64,000 bases of DNA from Planctomycetaceae bacterium. Its GTDB lineage: Bacteria > Planctomycetota > Planctomycetia > Planctomycetales > Planctomycetaceae. The notes beneath the pieces were generated by a model, which saw only the letters and a list, made by a program, of their open reading frames with translations, made no database searches and had not been told where the DNA came from. Below, in pieces: positions 15,876-24,732 of the stretch (positions are counted from its first letter, which is position 1; each line of letters opens with the position of its first letter). A program made the translations under genes and the position numbers. Location of the stretch: assembly GCA_021732785.1 (NCBI GenBank), contig JAKFUG010000017.1:115352-179351 (forward strand). Reading direction: 5' to 3'.

Positions 15876-16658
15876 TCACGGTTCGATTTCGATCACCACC
15901 GGCGTGACGACTAGCATTTGTGCGGCAGATTCGTTTTCGGCGCGGGTGCGCGTGAACCACTTCGCTCCGATCACGGGAAGTTTCCCCAGAACGGGGACCC
16001 GCGATTCGTGCATCGTGGTTAGTTCTGTTTGCATCCCGCCGACGACGGCCGTTTGCCCGTTGGAAAGGAGCAGGTTCGATCCCACGTGGGTCAGATCCAC
16101 TTCGGGTTTGCTGCCGGTTCGCGCCATGGGGGTCGACAGAACCGATTTTTCGAAATCCACTTTCACGCTCAACAAACTTTCCCGCGTCGGGCCATCGACG
16201 GTGGCTTCGAGAGCCGTGCCCACAAACAGCGTCTTGTTTCGTGTCGAGGGTTGCCGGCTGGAATTCGGACCGGGGATCTCCTCGAAGAACGGAATTTCTC
16301 GTCCGCGGCGGAATGAACCCGGCGTTCCGGTCTTCACGCGTAAGCGTGGAAGCGCGAGCGTCTTCACCCGCGGGTCGGTGCGACAGACGTGGTTGAAGTG
16401 AGCCAGTTCTTCGTCACTGAGTACGCTGTCGACGGTCCCCGCGTGCGACCGGAATCGTTCGGGAAGAAGCCTTACCTCACCGCGCACGTCGATGAAGCGC
16501 ACATCGAGATCAACGAGCAGCGATTTCCGCATGGGCGGCGGTGAATCGTCTTCCGCGAACGAGTCGGGCCCCGACGGAGTGCTGGCTGACTGGGCCGACG
16601 TCGCTGTCACCATGCCGAACAGCAGCGCCGTGCTCAAAAACCACGCGCATCGATTCAT
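15876..16658 (-). CDS. standalone secretin-domain exported protein (copy 3)
   Basis: A 260-residue member of the tandem trio, starting at ATG 16658 with signal peptide FLSTALLFGMVTATSAQ. Core motifs: LALPRLRVKTGTPGSFRRG, LEATVDGPTRESLLSVKVDFE, LLSNGQTAVVGGMQTE, RVPVLGKLPVIGAKWFTR and AAQMLVVTPVVIEIEP. It is the first gene transcribed of the three. The trio may form hetero-oligomeric rings or rims in the outer membrane, or serve as accessory rings; this is inference from the family, and no pilotin, ATPase or pseudopilin gene lies beside it. Confidence 0.82.
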   Translation of the reverse strand: MNRCAWFLSTALLFGMVTATSAQSASTPSGPDSFAEDDSPPPMRKSLLVDLDVRFIDVRGEVRLLPERFRSHAGTVDSVLSDEELAHFNHVCRTDPRVKTLALPRLRVKTGTPGSFRRGREIPFFEEIPGPNSSRQPSTRNKTLFVGTALEATVDGPTRESLLSVKVDFEKSVLSTPMARTGSKPEVDLTHVGSNLLLSNGQTAVVGGMQTELTTMHESRVPVLGKLPVIGAKWFTRTRAENESAAQMLVVTPVVIEIEP

Positions 16659-16693
16659 GGCGGTGTCTCATAGTGGGAACCGATTTGATCCCC

Positions 16694-17587
16694 TCACTCT
16701 TCCGGGCGGCAATGGAAGATGTGGTACCAGCCGAGCATCGAACCGAGCGTCTGGAGCGTCCACCCGTTGGGTTTCAGCAGGCGACCGACGCCGGGGAGAT
16801 AGTTCTGCACGAACCCCCGTTTGGCGTAGGAAATCACCTGGAAACCCGCGGCCGACAGCCCGGCTTCGACTTCCTTGCGGCTGCGAATCTTGATCGTCAC
16901 CGGATCGCCCAGCGGCGAGAGTTCGGCGACGTGACTGCGCCAGTCGTCATACGCATTCCGGCAACGGTTTCGTGTGAGCCACGTGGCGGCCATCCACGCA
17001 TTGAAGAAACTGTACTTGCCATAGACGGCGAACATCAGCGTGCCATCGGGCCGCAGAATCTGGCGAATCCGTTCGAGATACCGCTGTTCGTGCGAGATGT
17101 GGTGCAGCACGCCGAACGAATACACCGTGTCGAACGGCTCGCGGAACGGTGTGGTCAGCAGGTCGCCTTCGATCAGCCGGTAGGGTGTTTCCAGGCCGCT
17201 CTGTTCGAAGTTCTGACGGGTCAGTTCGAGGTGATTCTGGGTGATGTCGATGCCGGTGTAATGGGCACCGTTCCAGGCCATTTCCGTGGCGTCGATGCCG
17301 TTGCCCACGCCGATCTCCAGCACGCTTTTGCCGGCCAGTTGATCGAAGCGGAACATTTCCGGGATCCACGGCGTTTCGTAGCCGTAGCGGTAATCGCGCA
17401 TCTGTTGAAAGTATTCGCGGGTCCCTTTGTCGGCCGAGGCGCGTTGCGACCCGACGGCGGTGACTTCCCAGGTGCCGCGAGCCCGGCGATTGCTCTCGTA
17501 ATCGAGTCCGGTGTCGAAATCGATTCCGGGATGGTCGAAATCCGGTCCGAAATCGGCGCGCGTCGGGGCGAGAGCGGCTTGAGACAT
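16694..17587 (-). CDS. class I SAM-dependent methyltransferase
   Basis: The 297-residue protein has a Rossmann-type methyltransferase core: motif I VLEIGVGNGIDATEMA near residue 91, the acidic end of strand 2 in YTGIDITQNHLELT, motif II/III FDTVYSFGVLHHISHE near residue 153 and ILRPDGTLMFAVYGK near residue 178. A 70-residue N-terminal extension (YFQQMRDYRYGYETPW) precedes it and a C-terminal region with VISYAKRGFVQNYLPG follows. The extension suggests a lipid, sugar or small-molecule substrate rather than RNA, but this is a guess. It is divergent from the copper ATPase gene. Confidence 0.85.
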   Translation of the reverse strand: MSQAALAPTRADFGPDFDHPGIDFDTGLDYESNRRARGTWEVTAVGSQRASADKGTREYFQQMRDYRYGYETPWIPEMFRFDQLAGKSVLEIGVGNGIDATEMAWNGAHYTGIDITQNHLELTRQNFEQSGLETPYRLIEGDLLTTPFREPFDTVYSFGVLHHISHEQRYLERIRQILRPDGTLMFAVYGKYSFFNAWMAATWLTRNRCRNAYDDWRSHVAELSPLGDPVTIKIRSRKEVEAGLSAAGFQVISYAKRGFVQNYLPGVGRLLKPNGWTLQTLGSMLGWYHIFHCRPEE

Positions 17588-17911
17588 GGCTCAATACTCC
17601 ATAGGAACGGAGCAGCGCGGTTCGCGGAGACGGCGAATCGCAAAAGGCGATCGCTTCCGTCGAGCGGATGGCGCGGCAACAAATTGTGGAACGGGGATGC
17701 GGATTCTTATGTGACAACGGGCTTCAAGGTCAAGGAAATGTTGCGGTTCGGTCGCAGAATTTGCTGAATCCCGACCATCGGACGTTCCGAATCGGCAGAT
17801 TTTGCCATTCCGACGCCGCCGGGGATCAAAGTATCCGTTGTCGGGATCTCGGCGACGTTTCGGGAAGTTATCTCGGATTGTGCATCCGTCGCCGACTAGA
17901 ATGCAGGGATC
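17588..17911. other. 324-bp divergent intergenic region
   Basis: The gap between the methyltransferase and the copper ATPase starts must hold both promoters. A TAGAAT box (17897-17902) lies ten bases before the ATPase ATG, but no convincing -35 or metal-regulator dyad was recognised. I see no gene and no repeat element. Confidence 0.4.
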
Positions 17912-20194
17912 ATGAGTGCGTTACCTTTATTGCCCGTGTTGAGTGCAAGTCCGCCTCCAGTATCGCCGGTCATTCCCGAGGACGCCGCGCGGTTGGAAAT
18001 GCCTGTCACCGGGATGACGTGTGCCGGGTGCGCGGCCCGGATCGAGAAGACGCTGCGCGATCAACCCGGCGTGGTGGCCGCATCCGTCAACTTTGCCACG
18101 GCCCGCGCGACGGTGGGGTATGACGCGCAACGAACCACTCCGCAGCGCCTCGGTGAAGCGGTGACCGCGCTCGGGTATGGGGCGATTGTCCCCGAAACGG
18201 CGACGGTCGACATCGATGCCGAACAGTTCGCCGCGGAAACGGCGGCACAGAGTGACCTGCAACGTCGGCTCATGGTCGCGGCGATCGCGACCGTGCCAGT
18301 CATGATTGTGGCGATGTCGCATGGCACGATCCCGTGGTTCGCGACCGCCGCCGCGGCATGGTTCCAACTCGCGCTGACGATTCCCGTGCTAGGTTATTCC
18401 GGAGCACCGATTTTCCAATCGGCGTGGAAAGCCTTGAAACATGGCGGTTCGGACATGAACGTGCTGGTCGCCGTGGGCACGCTCACGACGTTCATCGATT
18501 CCGCGGTGCGGTTGACGCTGATATCGCCGGAGACGCATGCCGGACATGGCGTTCCGGTTTACTTCGAAGCGGCGGCCACCATTATCACGCTGGTGTTGCT
18601 CGGTCGCTGGCTCGAATCCGGCGCGAAACATCGTGCCGGGGCCGCGATCCGCAATTTACTCGGCCTGCAACCGCCGACGGCGCACATTCTGCGCGATAGT
18701 GGCGAGATGGAAGTCCCGGTCGCGGAGATCGTGGTCGGCGACACCGTCGTGGTCCGACCGGGGGAACGGTTGCCGGTCGATGGCGACGTCGTGTGGGGTG
18801 AATCCACTTGCGATGAAGCGCTGCTGACCGGCGAGAGTGTGCCGGCCCGCAAACGCAGAGGGGATCGTGTGTTCGCGGGGACGATCAATGGCACCGGGCT
18901 GTTCCATTTCCGGGCAACGGGAATCGGTCGGGCGACCGTGTTGCAGCAGATCGTGCAACAGGTCCGTGACGCACAGGGATCGAAAGCCCCGGTCGCGCGG
19001 CTGGCCGATCGGGTCGCCGCCGTCTTTACACCATTTGTGATCGGTCTGGCCGTTCTCACCGCGATCGCGTGGTTGTTGTTTGGACCGGTCGAGACGCGTG
19101 TCGGGCTCGCCGTGCAGACGTTTGTTGCCGTGCTGATTGTGGCATGTCCGTGTGCGCTGGGATTGGCAACACCGACGGCGATTCTGGTCGGCACGGGCCG
19201 GGCCGCGGAGTTGGGCGTCCTCTTCAAACACGGGGCCGCATTGGAACGGCTGGAGTCCTTGACCACGATTCTCTTCGACAAAACTGGCACGTTGACGCAG
19301 GGCCAACCAGAGGTTGCGGCTGTCGAACGGATCGGAGCGGCCACCGTCGAAGACGTCGTTCGCTGGGCGGCATCGCTCGAACAAGGGAGCGAACATCCGC
19401 TCGCCCAAGCGATCGTTCGCCATGCGCGGTCATTGAACATCCCGCTTTCTCCCGCGGAGAACTTTCAGTCCGCGACCGGACTGGGCGTGAGTGGCATCGT
19501 CGACGGGTACACGGTTCAAGTTGGACAGCCCGCGTTCTTCAAACCGTCATCACCAGAGCAACCGAACGATGCTTCTTCAAACAGCGGGCAAACCGTCGTG
19601 CTGGTCGCAGTGGATGGCGTGATGCAGGGATCCATCGCGCTCGCCGATGCCGTCCGCCCGGAAGCCGCCGGCGTGGTGCAGGATTTGAAATCGCGCGGCA
19701 TCAACGTCGCCATGATCACGGGCGACCATCCACACACAGCCCAGATCATCGCGGAGCAAATCGGCATCGACGATGTCATCGCGCGGGTCTTGCCGGGACA
19801 GAAGTCCGAGGAAGTCCGCAAACGACAAGCCCGCGGCGAACGGGTGGGCATGATCGGCGATGGCATCAACGATGCCCCCGCGCTGGCCAGCGCGGATGTC
19901 GGCATCGCGATGAGCGCCGGTGCGGACATTGCCCTCGCCGCGGCCGATGTCACGCTGATGGGCGGACGGCTCGATCGATTGCCAACGGCGCTGCGATTGT
20001 CGCATGCCACGATGCGCGTCATCCGGCAGAACTTGTGGTGGGCCTTCGGTTACAACCTGTTGATGTTACCCCTCGCTACCGGCGTGCTCGCGCCGTTGAC
20101 CGGCTGGTTTCTGTCACCGATGATTGCCAGCGCCGCAATGGCTTGTTCGAGTGTGTCCGTCGTGCTCAACAGTCTGCGCTTACGCCGCGCATAG
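17912..20194 (+). CDS. copA: copper-translocating P1B-type ATPase
   Basis: The 760-residue protein has a single N-terminal heavy-metal domain (GMTCAGCAARIEKTL, Cys37 and Cys40), eight predicted membrane segments, the actuator LLTGES, the intramembrane ACPCALGLATPTA (Cys412 and Cys414), the phosphorylated Asp456 in DKTGTLTQG, an SEHPLAQAI nucleotide-binding motif (HP) and the hinge GDGINDAPALASADVGIAMS. The CPC motif with this set is that of Cu(+) exporters. It pumps cytosolic copper out; a Cys-rich copper-storage-like protein is encoded at 57200. No chaperone or CueR/CsoR gene is adjacent. Family very secure, Cu(+) over Ag(+)/Cu(2+) inferred. Confidence 0.95.
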   Translation: MSALPLLPVLSASPPPVSPVIPEDAARLEMPVTGMTCAGCAARIEKTLRDQPGVVAASVNFATARATVGYDAQRTTPQRLGEAVTALGYGAIVPETATVDIDAEQFAAETAAQSDLQRRLMVAAIATVPVMIVAMSHGTIPWFATAAAAWFQLALTIPVLGYSGAPIFQSAWKALKHGGSDMNVLVAVGTLTTFIDSAVRLTLISPETHAGHGVPVYFEAAATIITLVLLGRWLESGAKHRAGAAIRNLLGLQPPTAHILRDSGEMEVPVAEIVVGDTVVVRPGERLPVDGDVVWGESTCDEALLTGESVPARKRRGDRVFAGTINGTGLFHFRATGIGRATVLQQIVQQVRDAQGSKAPVARLADRVAAVFTPFVIGLAVLTAIAWLLFGPVETRVGLAVQTFVAVLIVACPCALGLATPTAILVGTGRAAELGVLFKHGAALERLESLTTILFDKTGTLTQGQPEVAAVERIGAATVEDVVRWAASLEQGSEHPLAQAIVRHARSLNIPLSPAENFQSATGLGVSGIVDGYTVQVGQPAFFKPSSPEQPNDASSNSGQTVVLVAVDGVMQGSIALADAVRPEAAGVVQDLKSRGINVAMITGDHPHTAQIIAEQIGIDDVIARVLPGQKSEEVRKRQARGERVGMIGDGINDAPALASADVGIAMSAGADIALAAADVTLMGGRLDRLPTALRLSHATMRVIRQNLWWAFGYNLLMLPLATGVLAPLTGWFLSPMIASAAMACSSVSVVLNSLRLRRA

Positions 20195-20202
20195 CCACGT
20201 CG

Positions 20203-20297
20203 GAAGTGCCACTGCTTCGGAGTCCGCGGAGAAGCAGTGTCTTCGAGCACTTCAAGAAGCGCTCAGCACTGCTTCGCAGACGAAGCAGTGGCACTTC
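20203..20297 (+). repeat. nested hairpin repeat after the copper ATPase
   Basis: Outer arms GAAGTGCCACTGCTTCG and CGAAGCAGTGGCACTTC are perfect complements about 60 bases apart, with further copies of CACTGCTTC / GAAGCAGTG nested inside. It may terminate copA transcription, although no T-run follows. Confidence 0.8.
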
Positions 20298-20386
20298 GCG
20301 GCGTCGACCGTCGCGGTGCGATGCGGTAGAGTTTAGGCCTTGGGAACAATGTCCGCACTTTGATGGCACACGGAAGAGAGACAACG

Positions 20387-21187
20387 ATGGCAGACACGAT
20401 TCGCTGGGGGATGCACGGAGCCGCCGGGCGAATGGGGCAACGGGTGATCGCGCTCGCCGCCACCGATCCGGCATTACACTTGGCCGGGGCGTATGAGTCG
20501 TCCACATCACCCAAACTGGGATCCGACGCCGGTGAACTCGCGGGCATCGGCAAACTCGATGTACCCATCATGCACGGAGTCCAGTCGCACGTCGATGTGA
20601 TCATCGACTTCTCGCTGCCCGAAGCCTGTATGGAGCTCGTGGCGTTGTGCGAAGCGCGGGCAATTCCACTGGTGCTGGCCACCACGGGGTTGTCGGCGAA
20701 GCAAAAAGAAATCGTGGTTGCGGCGTCGCAAGCCACACCGATTCTGATGTCGCCCAGCATGAGCTTCGCCGTCAATCTCGCGATGAAGCTCGTCGGCGAT
20801 GCGGCCCGCGTGCTGCGCTCGCACACCAGCGGCGTCGATGTGGAAATCATCGAACGCCATCACCGCTACAAAGCCGACGCACCGAGCGGGACCGCGCTCA
20901 AGTTCGGCGACATCGTCGCCAAAGAAATGGGACAGGAACGGGAGGTCCACGGACGACACGGCCAGACCGGTCAGCGCCCGCAGAATGAAATCGGCTATCA
21001 CGCCCTGCGAACCGGCGACAATGTTGGCGAACACACCATCGTGTTCGGCATGATCGGCGAAACGCTGGAACTCACGGTCCGCGGGCAATCGCGCGACAGC
21101 TATGCCCTCGGAGCCCTCGCCGCCGCGAAGTTCCTCGTCGGCCAGGGCGCAGGGATGTACTCGATGGCGGACGTGCTGGGGTTGTAA
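20387..21187 (+). CDS. dapB: 4-hydroxy-tetrahydrodipicolinate reductase
   Basis: ATG 20387 (MADTIRWGMHGAAGRMGQR) is chosen over an upstream ATG because of the GAAGAGAG site before it and the match to DapB N-termini. The 266-residue enzyme shows the NAD(P)H-binding GAAGRMGQ, the substrate-site EIIERHHRYKADAPSGTA near residue 149 (His-His, Lys and the GT pair) and VLATTGL and SPSMSFAVN loops. It reduces HTPA to tetrahydrodipicolinate in lysine and diaminopimelate synthesis. Length agrees with the family (about 270). No other dap gene is adjacent. Confidence 0.96.
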   Translation: MADTIRWGMHGAAGRMGQRVIALAATDPALHLAGAYESSTSPKLGSDAGELAGIGKLDVPIMHGVQSHVDVIIDFSLPEACMELVALCEARAIPLVLATTGLSAKQKEIVVAASQATPILMSPSMSFAVNLAMKLVGDAARVLRSHTSGVDVEIIERHHRYKADAPSGTALKFGDIVAKEMGQEREVHGRHGQTGQRPQNEIGYHALRTGDNVGEHTIVFGMIGETLELTVRGQSRDSYALGALAAAKFLVGQGAGMYSMADVLGL

Positions 21188-21196
21188 GGGAGAAGG

Positions 21197-21291
21197 GGTT
21201 GAGAGTTGATGGTTGAGAGTTGAGGGCCAGAAAGAACCGCGTCTCGGCGATCTTTTCTGACCCTCAACCTTCGACGCTCAACCCTCAACCC
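21197..21291 (+). repeat. inverted-repeat element between dapB and the RidA-domain gene
   Basis: Left arm GGTTGAGAGTTGAGGGCCAG and right arm with CTGACCCTCAACC and CTCAACCCTCAAC are imperfect complements. A related single arm (GAGAGTTGAGGGTTGAGAG) occurs near 28835, just upstream of the cobalamin riboswitch promoter. Confidence 0.65.
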
Positions 21292-21346
21292 CGACGTCGG
21301 ACTGAACGGCGCGACGCTCGCCAATTCGATTTCTGAGGACGAAACC

Positions 21347-22510
21347 ATGTCTTTGCTCCACTATGTGTTTATGTTCTCCTTGTGTCTGTCCGACACGCCG
21401 CGGCCGGAACCGAAATCGATTGAAGGGGATCCGAAGTCGGGGCAGGCCCTCGCTGTGATTTCCGAATGGGAATACCGATGCTACACCGGCCAAATCTTTC
21501 CGACCGGGCCGAGTGTGGCACCCACGCCGCCGGAAGCGCAGGTGAGCGATGTCTTCCAACAGCTCGATCGCCTCGTGCCGCCGAAGCAGTTGCTGAAATT
21601 GAATGTCTATGTGCATGAACCCTCGGTGACGGCATTGGTGACGAAACAACTCGCGCAGCGGTACGGCGGCAACTATCAGCCTGCGGTCTGTTTTGTGCAG
21701 ACGGCATTGCCCGCGGGAGGCGTGGTCGTCGGACTCGATGCCATCGGCGAAGTGCTGGCACCACCGAGCGAGGGGATGGTTCGCCGCGAAAAGCCGCGAG
21801 TGAAAGGCCAACCGTCACCGCTGACCTACGCCCCTCCGTTTGGCATGGCGTACATTTCAGGACAAGCCGAAAAGGGAGATGGAACACTGGCGGATGCCAC
21901 GAAGAAGACGATGGAGAGCTTGTTCAACACGCTGAAGTTTCTCGAATGTCAGCCGTCCGATGTTGTGCAGATCAAGGCGTTTCTCACACCGATGAAGGAT
22001 TCGGCGGTCGCAGTGAAAGAAATCACGGCCGCGTTTGGCGAGGCAGTGCCGCCGCCGATTTCGCTGGTCGAGTGGAAGTCGACGTTACCGATCGAAATCG
22101 AGATGGTGGTGTGGGCACGAACCAAGCCAGATGCGCCGCCCATCGAGTTTCTCACACCGCCGGGCATGAACGCTTCGCCGGTCTTTGCCCGGGTGACGCG
22201 GATCAATCGATCAAAGCAAATTTTCATCGGCGGTCTCGTTGGCAAGACCGATCTGCCCAGCAGTGCGGACGAAGTTCGCGACGTCTTCGCCACATTGAAG
22301 CGCGTCACCGCAGCCGCGGGAAGCGATTTGCAGCATCTCGCCAAAGCCACGTACTACGTCGCCGATGACGAAGTGAGCGCAAAGCTCAACGAAGTCCGTC
22401 CGGAATTTTACGCCCCGGACCGCCCTCCCGCGGCGTCTAAAGCGATGGTCACCGGCACCGGCCATGCGGGGCGAACGCTCACGCTGGACATGATCGCGGT
22501 TCCGAAGTGA
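21347..22510 (+). CDS. triple RidA (YjgF/YER057c/UK114) domain protein
   Basis: The 387-residue protein reads as three consecutive RidA-like domains: about residues 30-140 (VSDVFQQLDRLVPPKQLLKLNVYVHE), 150-255 (PFGMAYISGQAEKGDGTLADATKKTMESLF; DVVQIKAFLTPM) and 270-387 (KQIFIGGLVGKTDLPSSADEVRDVFATLKRV; HLAKATYYVADD). Single-domain RidA proteins hydrolyse reactive enamines/imines using an Arg in the Lx4R-type site and act as trimers; a three-in-one chain could fold as a pseudo-trimer. The catalytic Arg is not evident in every repeat. A hydrophobic N-terminus (HYVFMFSLCL) may be a weak signal peptide. Confidence 0.8.
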   Translation: MSLLHYVFMFSLCLSDTPRPEPKSIEGDPKSGQALAVISEWEYRCYTGQIFPTGPSVAPTPPEAQVSDVFQQLDRLVPPKQLLKLNVYVHEPSVTALVTKQLAQRYGGNYQPAVCFVQTALPAGGVVVGLDAIGEVLAPPSEGMVRREKPRVKGQPSPLTYAPPFGMAYISGQAEKGDGTLADATKKTMESLFNTLKFLECQPSDVVQIKAFLTPMKDSAVAVKEITAAFGEAVPPPISLVEWKSTLPIEIEMVVWARTKPDAPPIEFLTPPGMNASPVFARVTRINRSKQIFIGGLVGKTDLPSSADEVRDVFATLKRVTAAAGSDLQHLAKATYYVADDEVSAKLNEVRPEFYAPDRPPAASKAMVTGTGHAGRTLTLDMIAVPK

Positions 22511-22571
22511 AGAAAAGGGACGCGGGGGTATTCATTCATGAGTGGGATACGTCCAGGAGTTGTTCCGGTTT

Positions 22572-22800
22572 TGAAGCCCCGACGGGGCGTGATTCGAGAG
22601 CCCAGTCCGACGGTCTCCCGGAGGGCTGGGTTGATGGTGCCCGAAAATCACCAAGCCCCAACGGGGCGGGACTCATTTTTTAGGGACCAGTGCGCTACGC
22701 CCCGTTGGGGCTGTGAGAGCAAAATCCATCTCGTAACCCAGGGCTGCGCGAAGACGCTTCGCCCTGGGCTTCCGAATCACGCCCCTTTCGGGGCTCAAAG
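22572..22800 (+). repeat. cluster of short GC hairpins
   Basis: This 470-bp gap (22511-22984) holds no gene that I can support but several palindromes: GCCCCGACGGGGC at 22576, AGCCCCAACGGGGCG at 22654 pairing with CGCCCCGTTGGGGCT at 22698, CCCAGGGC...GCCCTGGG at 22738-22769, and GCCCCTTTCGGGGC at 22781. The remainder to 22984 contains the kinase leader. Confidence 0.65.
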
Positions 22801-22984
22801 CCGGAGTTCCACTCGCAGGAATCATCGGATCAACCCCGTCGTGGTGAGCAATCTCCCTTCTGATTTCCTAACCCCTATCCACTGCCCCCTGTGCCACTCT
22901 TCTTTCACGTTCCCTTAAGGATTTGTCGGTTATCGTGCAGCCCGATTCTCGCCGCGCAATTGCTTCAGTCTGGGGGAGCCCCCT

Positions 22985-24559
22985 ATGATCAACGGTTCGG
23001 GGAGCACATTGCCTGAGGTGTCTGAAAAGGTGGGCTGCATGTCTGAGGAAAAATCCACGCCATCGACCGCAACGCCGTCGCCTGCTATGGGCACGGCGGA
23101 ACCGTTTGATTTGACGGGGAAAACTCTCGGCGAATTCCAAGTCCTGCGCCGCTTGGGCAAAGGGGGCATGGCCGAAGTCTATCTGGCCGACCAAACCACA
23201 TTGCAGCGGCAGGTCGCGATCAAAGTCCTGCGGCCGGAATTCCTCGCCGACGCCACTTACGTCAAACGCTTTCGCCACGAAGCCACCGCCGCGGGGGGGC
23301 TCAACCACCCGAATATCGTGCAGGTCTATTCGATCGGTGAACAGCAGGGCTTTCATTTCATCGCCCAGGAATATGTGCGCGGCGGCAATCTGCGGGAGTT
23401 CATGCGGCGGAAGGGGCCGCTGGAATTTCCGATCGTGCTCCACATTATGAAGCAAGTGGCCGCCGCTTTGCAGGTTTCCTGTCAGGCCGGGATCGTCCAC
23501 CGCGACATCAAGCCCGAAAATATTCTGCTGACCAAAAAAGGGGAAGCCAAGGTCGCCGATTTCGGACTGGCCCAACTTACTCAACAGGGTGAGCGCGTGG
23601 AACTCACGCAAGTCGGCGTCACGATGGGTACGCCCCTTTACATGAGCCCCGAACAGGTCGGCGGCAAAGGGGTCGATCATCGCAGCGATCAGTATTCCTT
23701 CGGCGCGATGGCGTACCACATGCTCGCCGGCAAACCCCCGTTCATCGGCGAGAACGCGCTCGCCATTGCCGTCCAGCATCTCAACGATACGCCGAAGACA
23801 TTGAATGAATGGCGGCCCGATCTCCCCGCCCCCATTTGCGATCTCATTCACAAAATGATGGCCAAAAAGCGCGACGAGCGCTTTGCGGACCCGCAGGCGC
23901 TCTTCGCCGAACTGAAAGCCCTGCAGAAACAGTTTGTCGGCAAAGACGGGACTTCCATCACCAGCGTGACGACGACGAATCCGGTCGCCAAGCGGCGACG
24001 GATGACGCAGGTTTTCGATCGTCCATTACGCCGACAACTCGGCCGCATGCTGATTTTCGCGGTGTTGATCGCCCTGGCTGCCGCCGGTGTGGGATGGGCC
24101 ATGCGGACGGGGGATCCGTTCGCGAAGGATGCCGTGCCCGATCCGTTGGTCCCGCAGGAACCGAGTATTGCTGCGCAGTACTTTCACGCCATGCGCAGCG
24201 GCGACGACGAACTCGCATGGAAAGCGGTGGTCGATTATCCGCCCGATCCCACCGGACGGCAGGAAATGGACCGGCAATCGGCCGAATTACGCCTGGCGAT
24301 TATCTATTTGAAGCAAGGCCAACGGAGCAAAGCCGCCGAGATTTTCCAGCGGCTCAAAGCCGACGTGGCCAATCCCTGGAAGCGCGATCACGGCCTGGCG
24401 GGAGAGGCCATCATCGCCAGTTTGGAAGGTCAGCACGCGGCTTCAAAGATGAACATCGACCAACTCCAGCGGCAGAACGGCAAGCTCGACGCCCGGCTCA
24501 GTCTGCTGCTGGACGAAGCCCGCACGCGCAACGCCGCGGTGTTGACCCCGACGCCTTGA
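22985..24559 (+). CDS. membrane-anchored serine/threonine protein kinase
   Basis: The 524-residue protein starts at ATG 22985 behind GGGGGAG. A Hanks-type kinase domain spans about residues 47-310: glycine loop LGKGGMAEVYLA, Lys80 in VAIKVLRPE, catalytic HRDIKPEN with Asp174, Asp192 in ADFGLAQL and the GTPLYMSPEQ activation segment. One membrane helix follows (MLIFAVLIALAAAGVGWAM, near residue 355), then a 140-residue outer region with a TPR-like helical motif (LRLAIIYLKQGQRSKAAEIFQRLKAD). This is the usual planctomycete PknB-like layout. The sensed signal and substrates are unknown; the gene appears monocistronic. Confidence 0.93.
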   Translation: MINGSGSTLPEVSEKVGCMSEEKSTPSTATPSPAMGTAEPFDLTGKTLGEFQVLRRLGKGGMAEVYLADQTTLQRQVAIKVLRPEFLADATYVKRFRHEATAAGGLNHPNIVQVYSIGEQQGFHFIAQEYVRGGNLREFMRRKGPLEFPIVLHIMKQVAAALQVSCQAGIVHRDIKPENILLTKKGEAKVADFGLAQLTQQGERVELTQVGVTMGTPLYMSPEQVGGKGVDHRSDQYSFGAMAYHMLAGKPPFIGENALAIAVQHLNDTPKTLNEWRPDLPAPICDLIHKMMAKKRDERFADPQALFAELKALQKQFVGKDGTSITSVTTTNPVAKRRRMTQVFDRPLRRQLGRMLIFAVLIALAAAGVGWAMRTGDPFAKDAVPDPLVPQEPSIAAQYFHAMRSGDDELAWKAVVDYPPDPTGRQEMDRQSAELRLAIIYLKQGQRSKAAEIFQRLKADVANPWKRDHGLAGEAIIASLEGQHAASKMNIDQLQRQNGKLDARLSLLLDEARTRNAAVLTPTP

Positions 24560-24647
24560 GTGTTTGACGGGCGTGTGGTGTTACCGCGGAGGGGCGATGA
24601 AACCAGCCGGAAAGCGCCGGCGTCCAGCTTCTTGTGAGTCGACGTCG

Positions 24648-24725
24648 GTGTGCCACTGGCTCTGCCAGTGTGTTTTTCCGAACAAACAAACTGCTCGCAA
24701 GACACTGGCAGAGCCAGTGGCACAC
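24648..24725 (+). repeat. hairpin repeat, family B copy 1
   Basis: Arms GTGTGCCACTGGCTCTGCCA and TGGCAGAGCCAGTGGCACAC are complementary over more than 20 bases with a loop of about 35. It lies between the convergent kinase and BtuF-like genes and could act as a bidirectional terminator. A second copy is at 27421-27508. Confidence 0.85.
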
Positions 24726-24732
24726 AAGCGCC

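Noticed and set aside
19069..20496. Open frame of about 475 codons in another frame of the copper ATPase gene
   Set aside because: The composition is almost all Arg, Gly and Ala with no hydrophobic or motif pattern; the ATPase frame explains the region.
22868..23851. Minus-strand frame opposite the kinase gene
   Set aside because: It is antisense to catalytic kinase motifs and lacks a ribosome-binding site.
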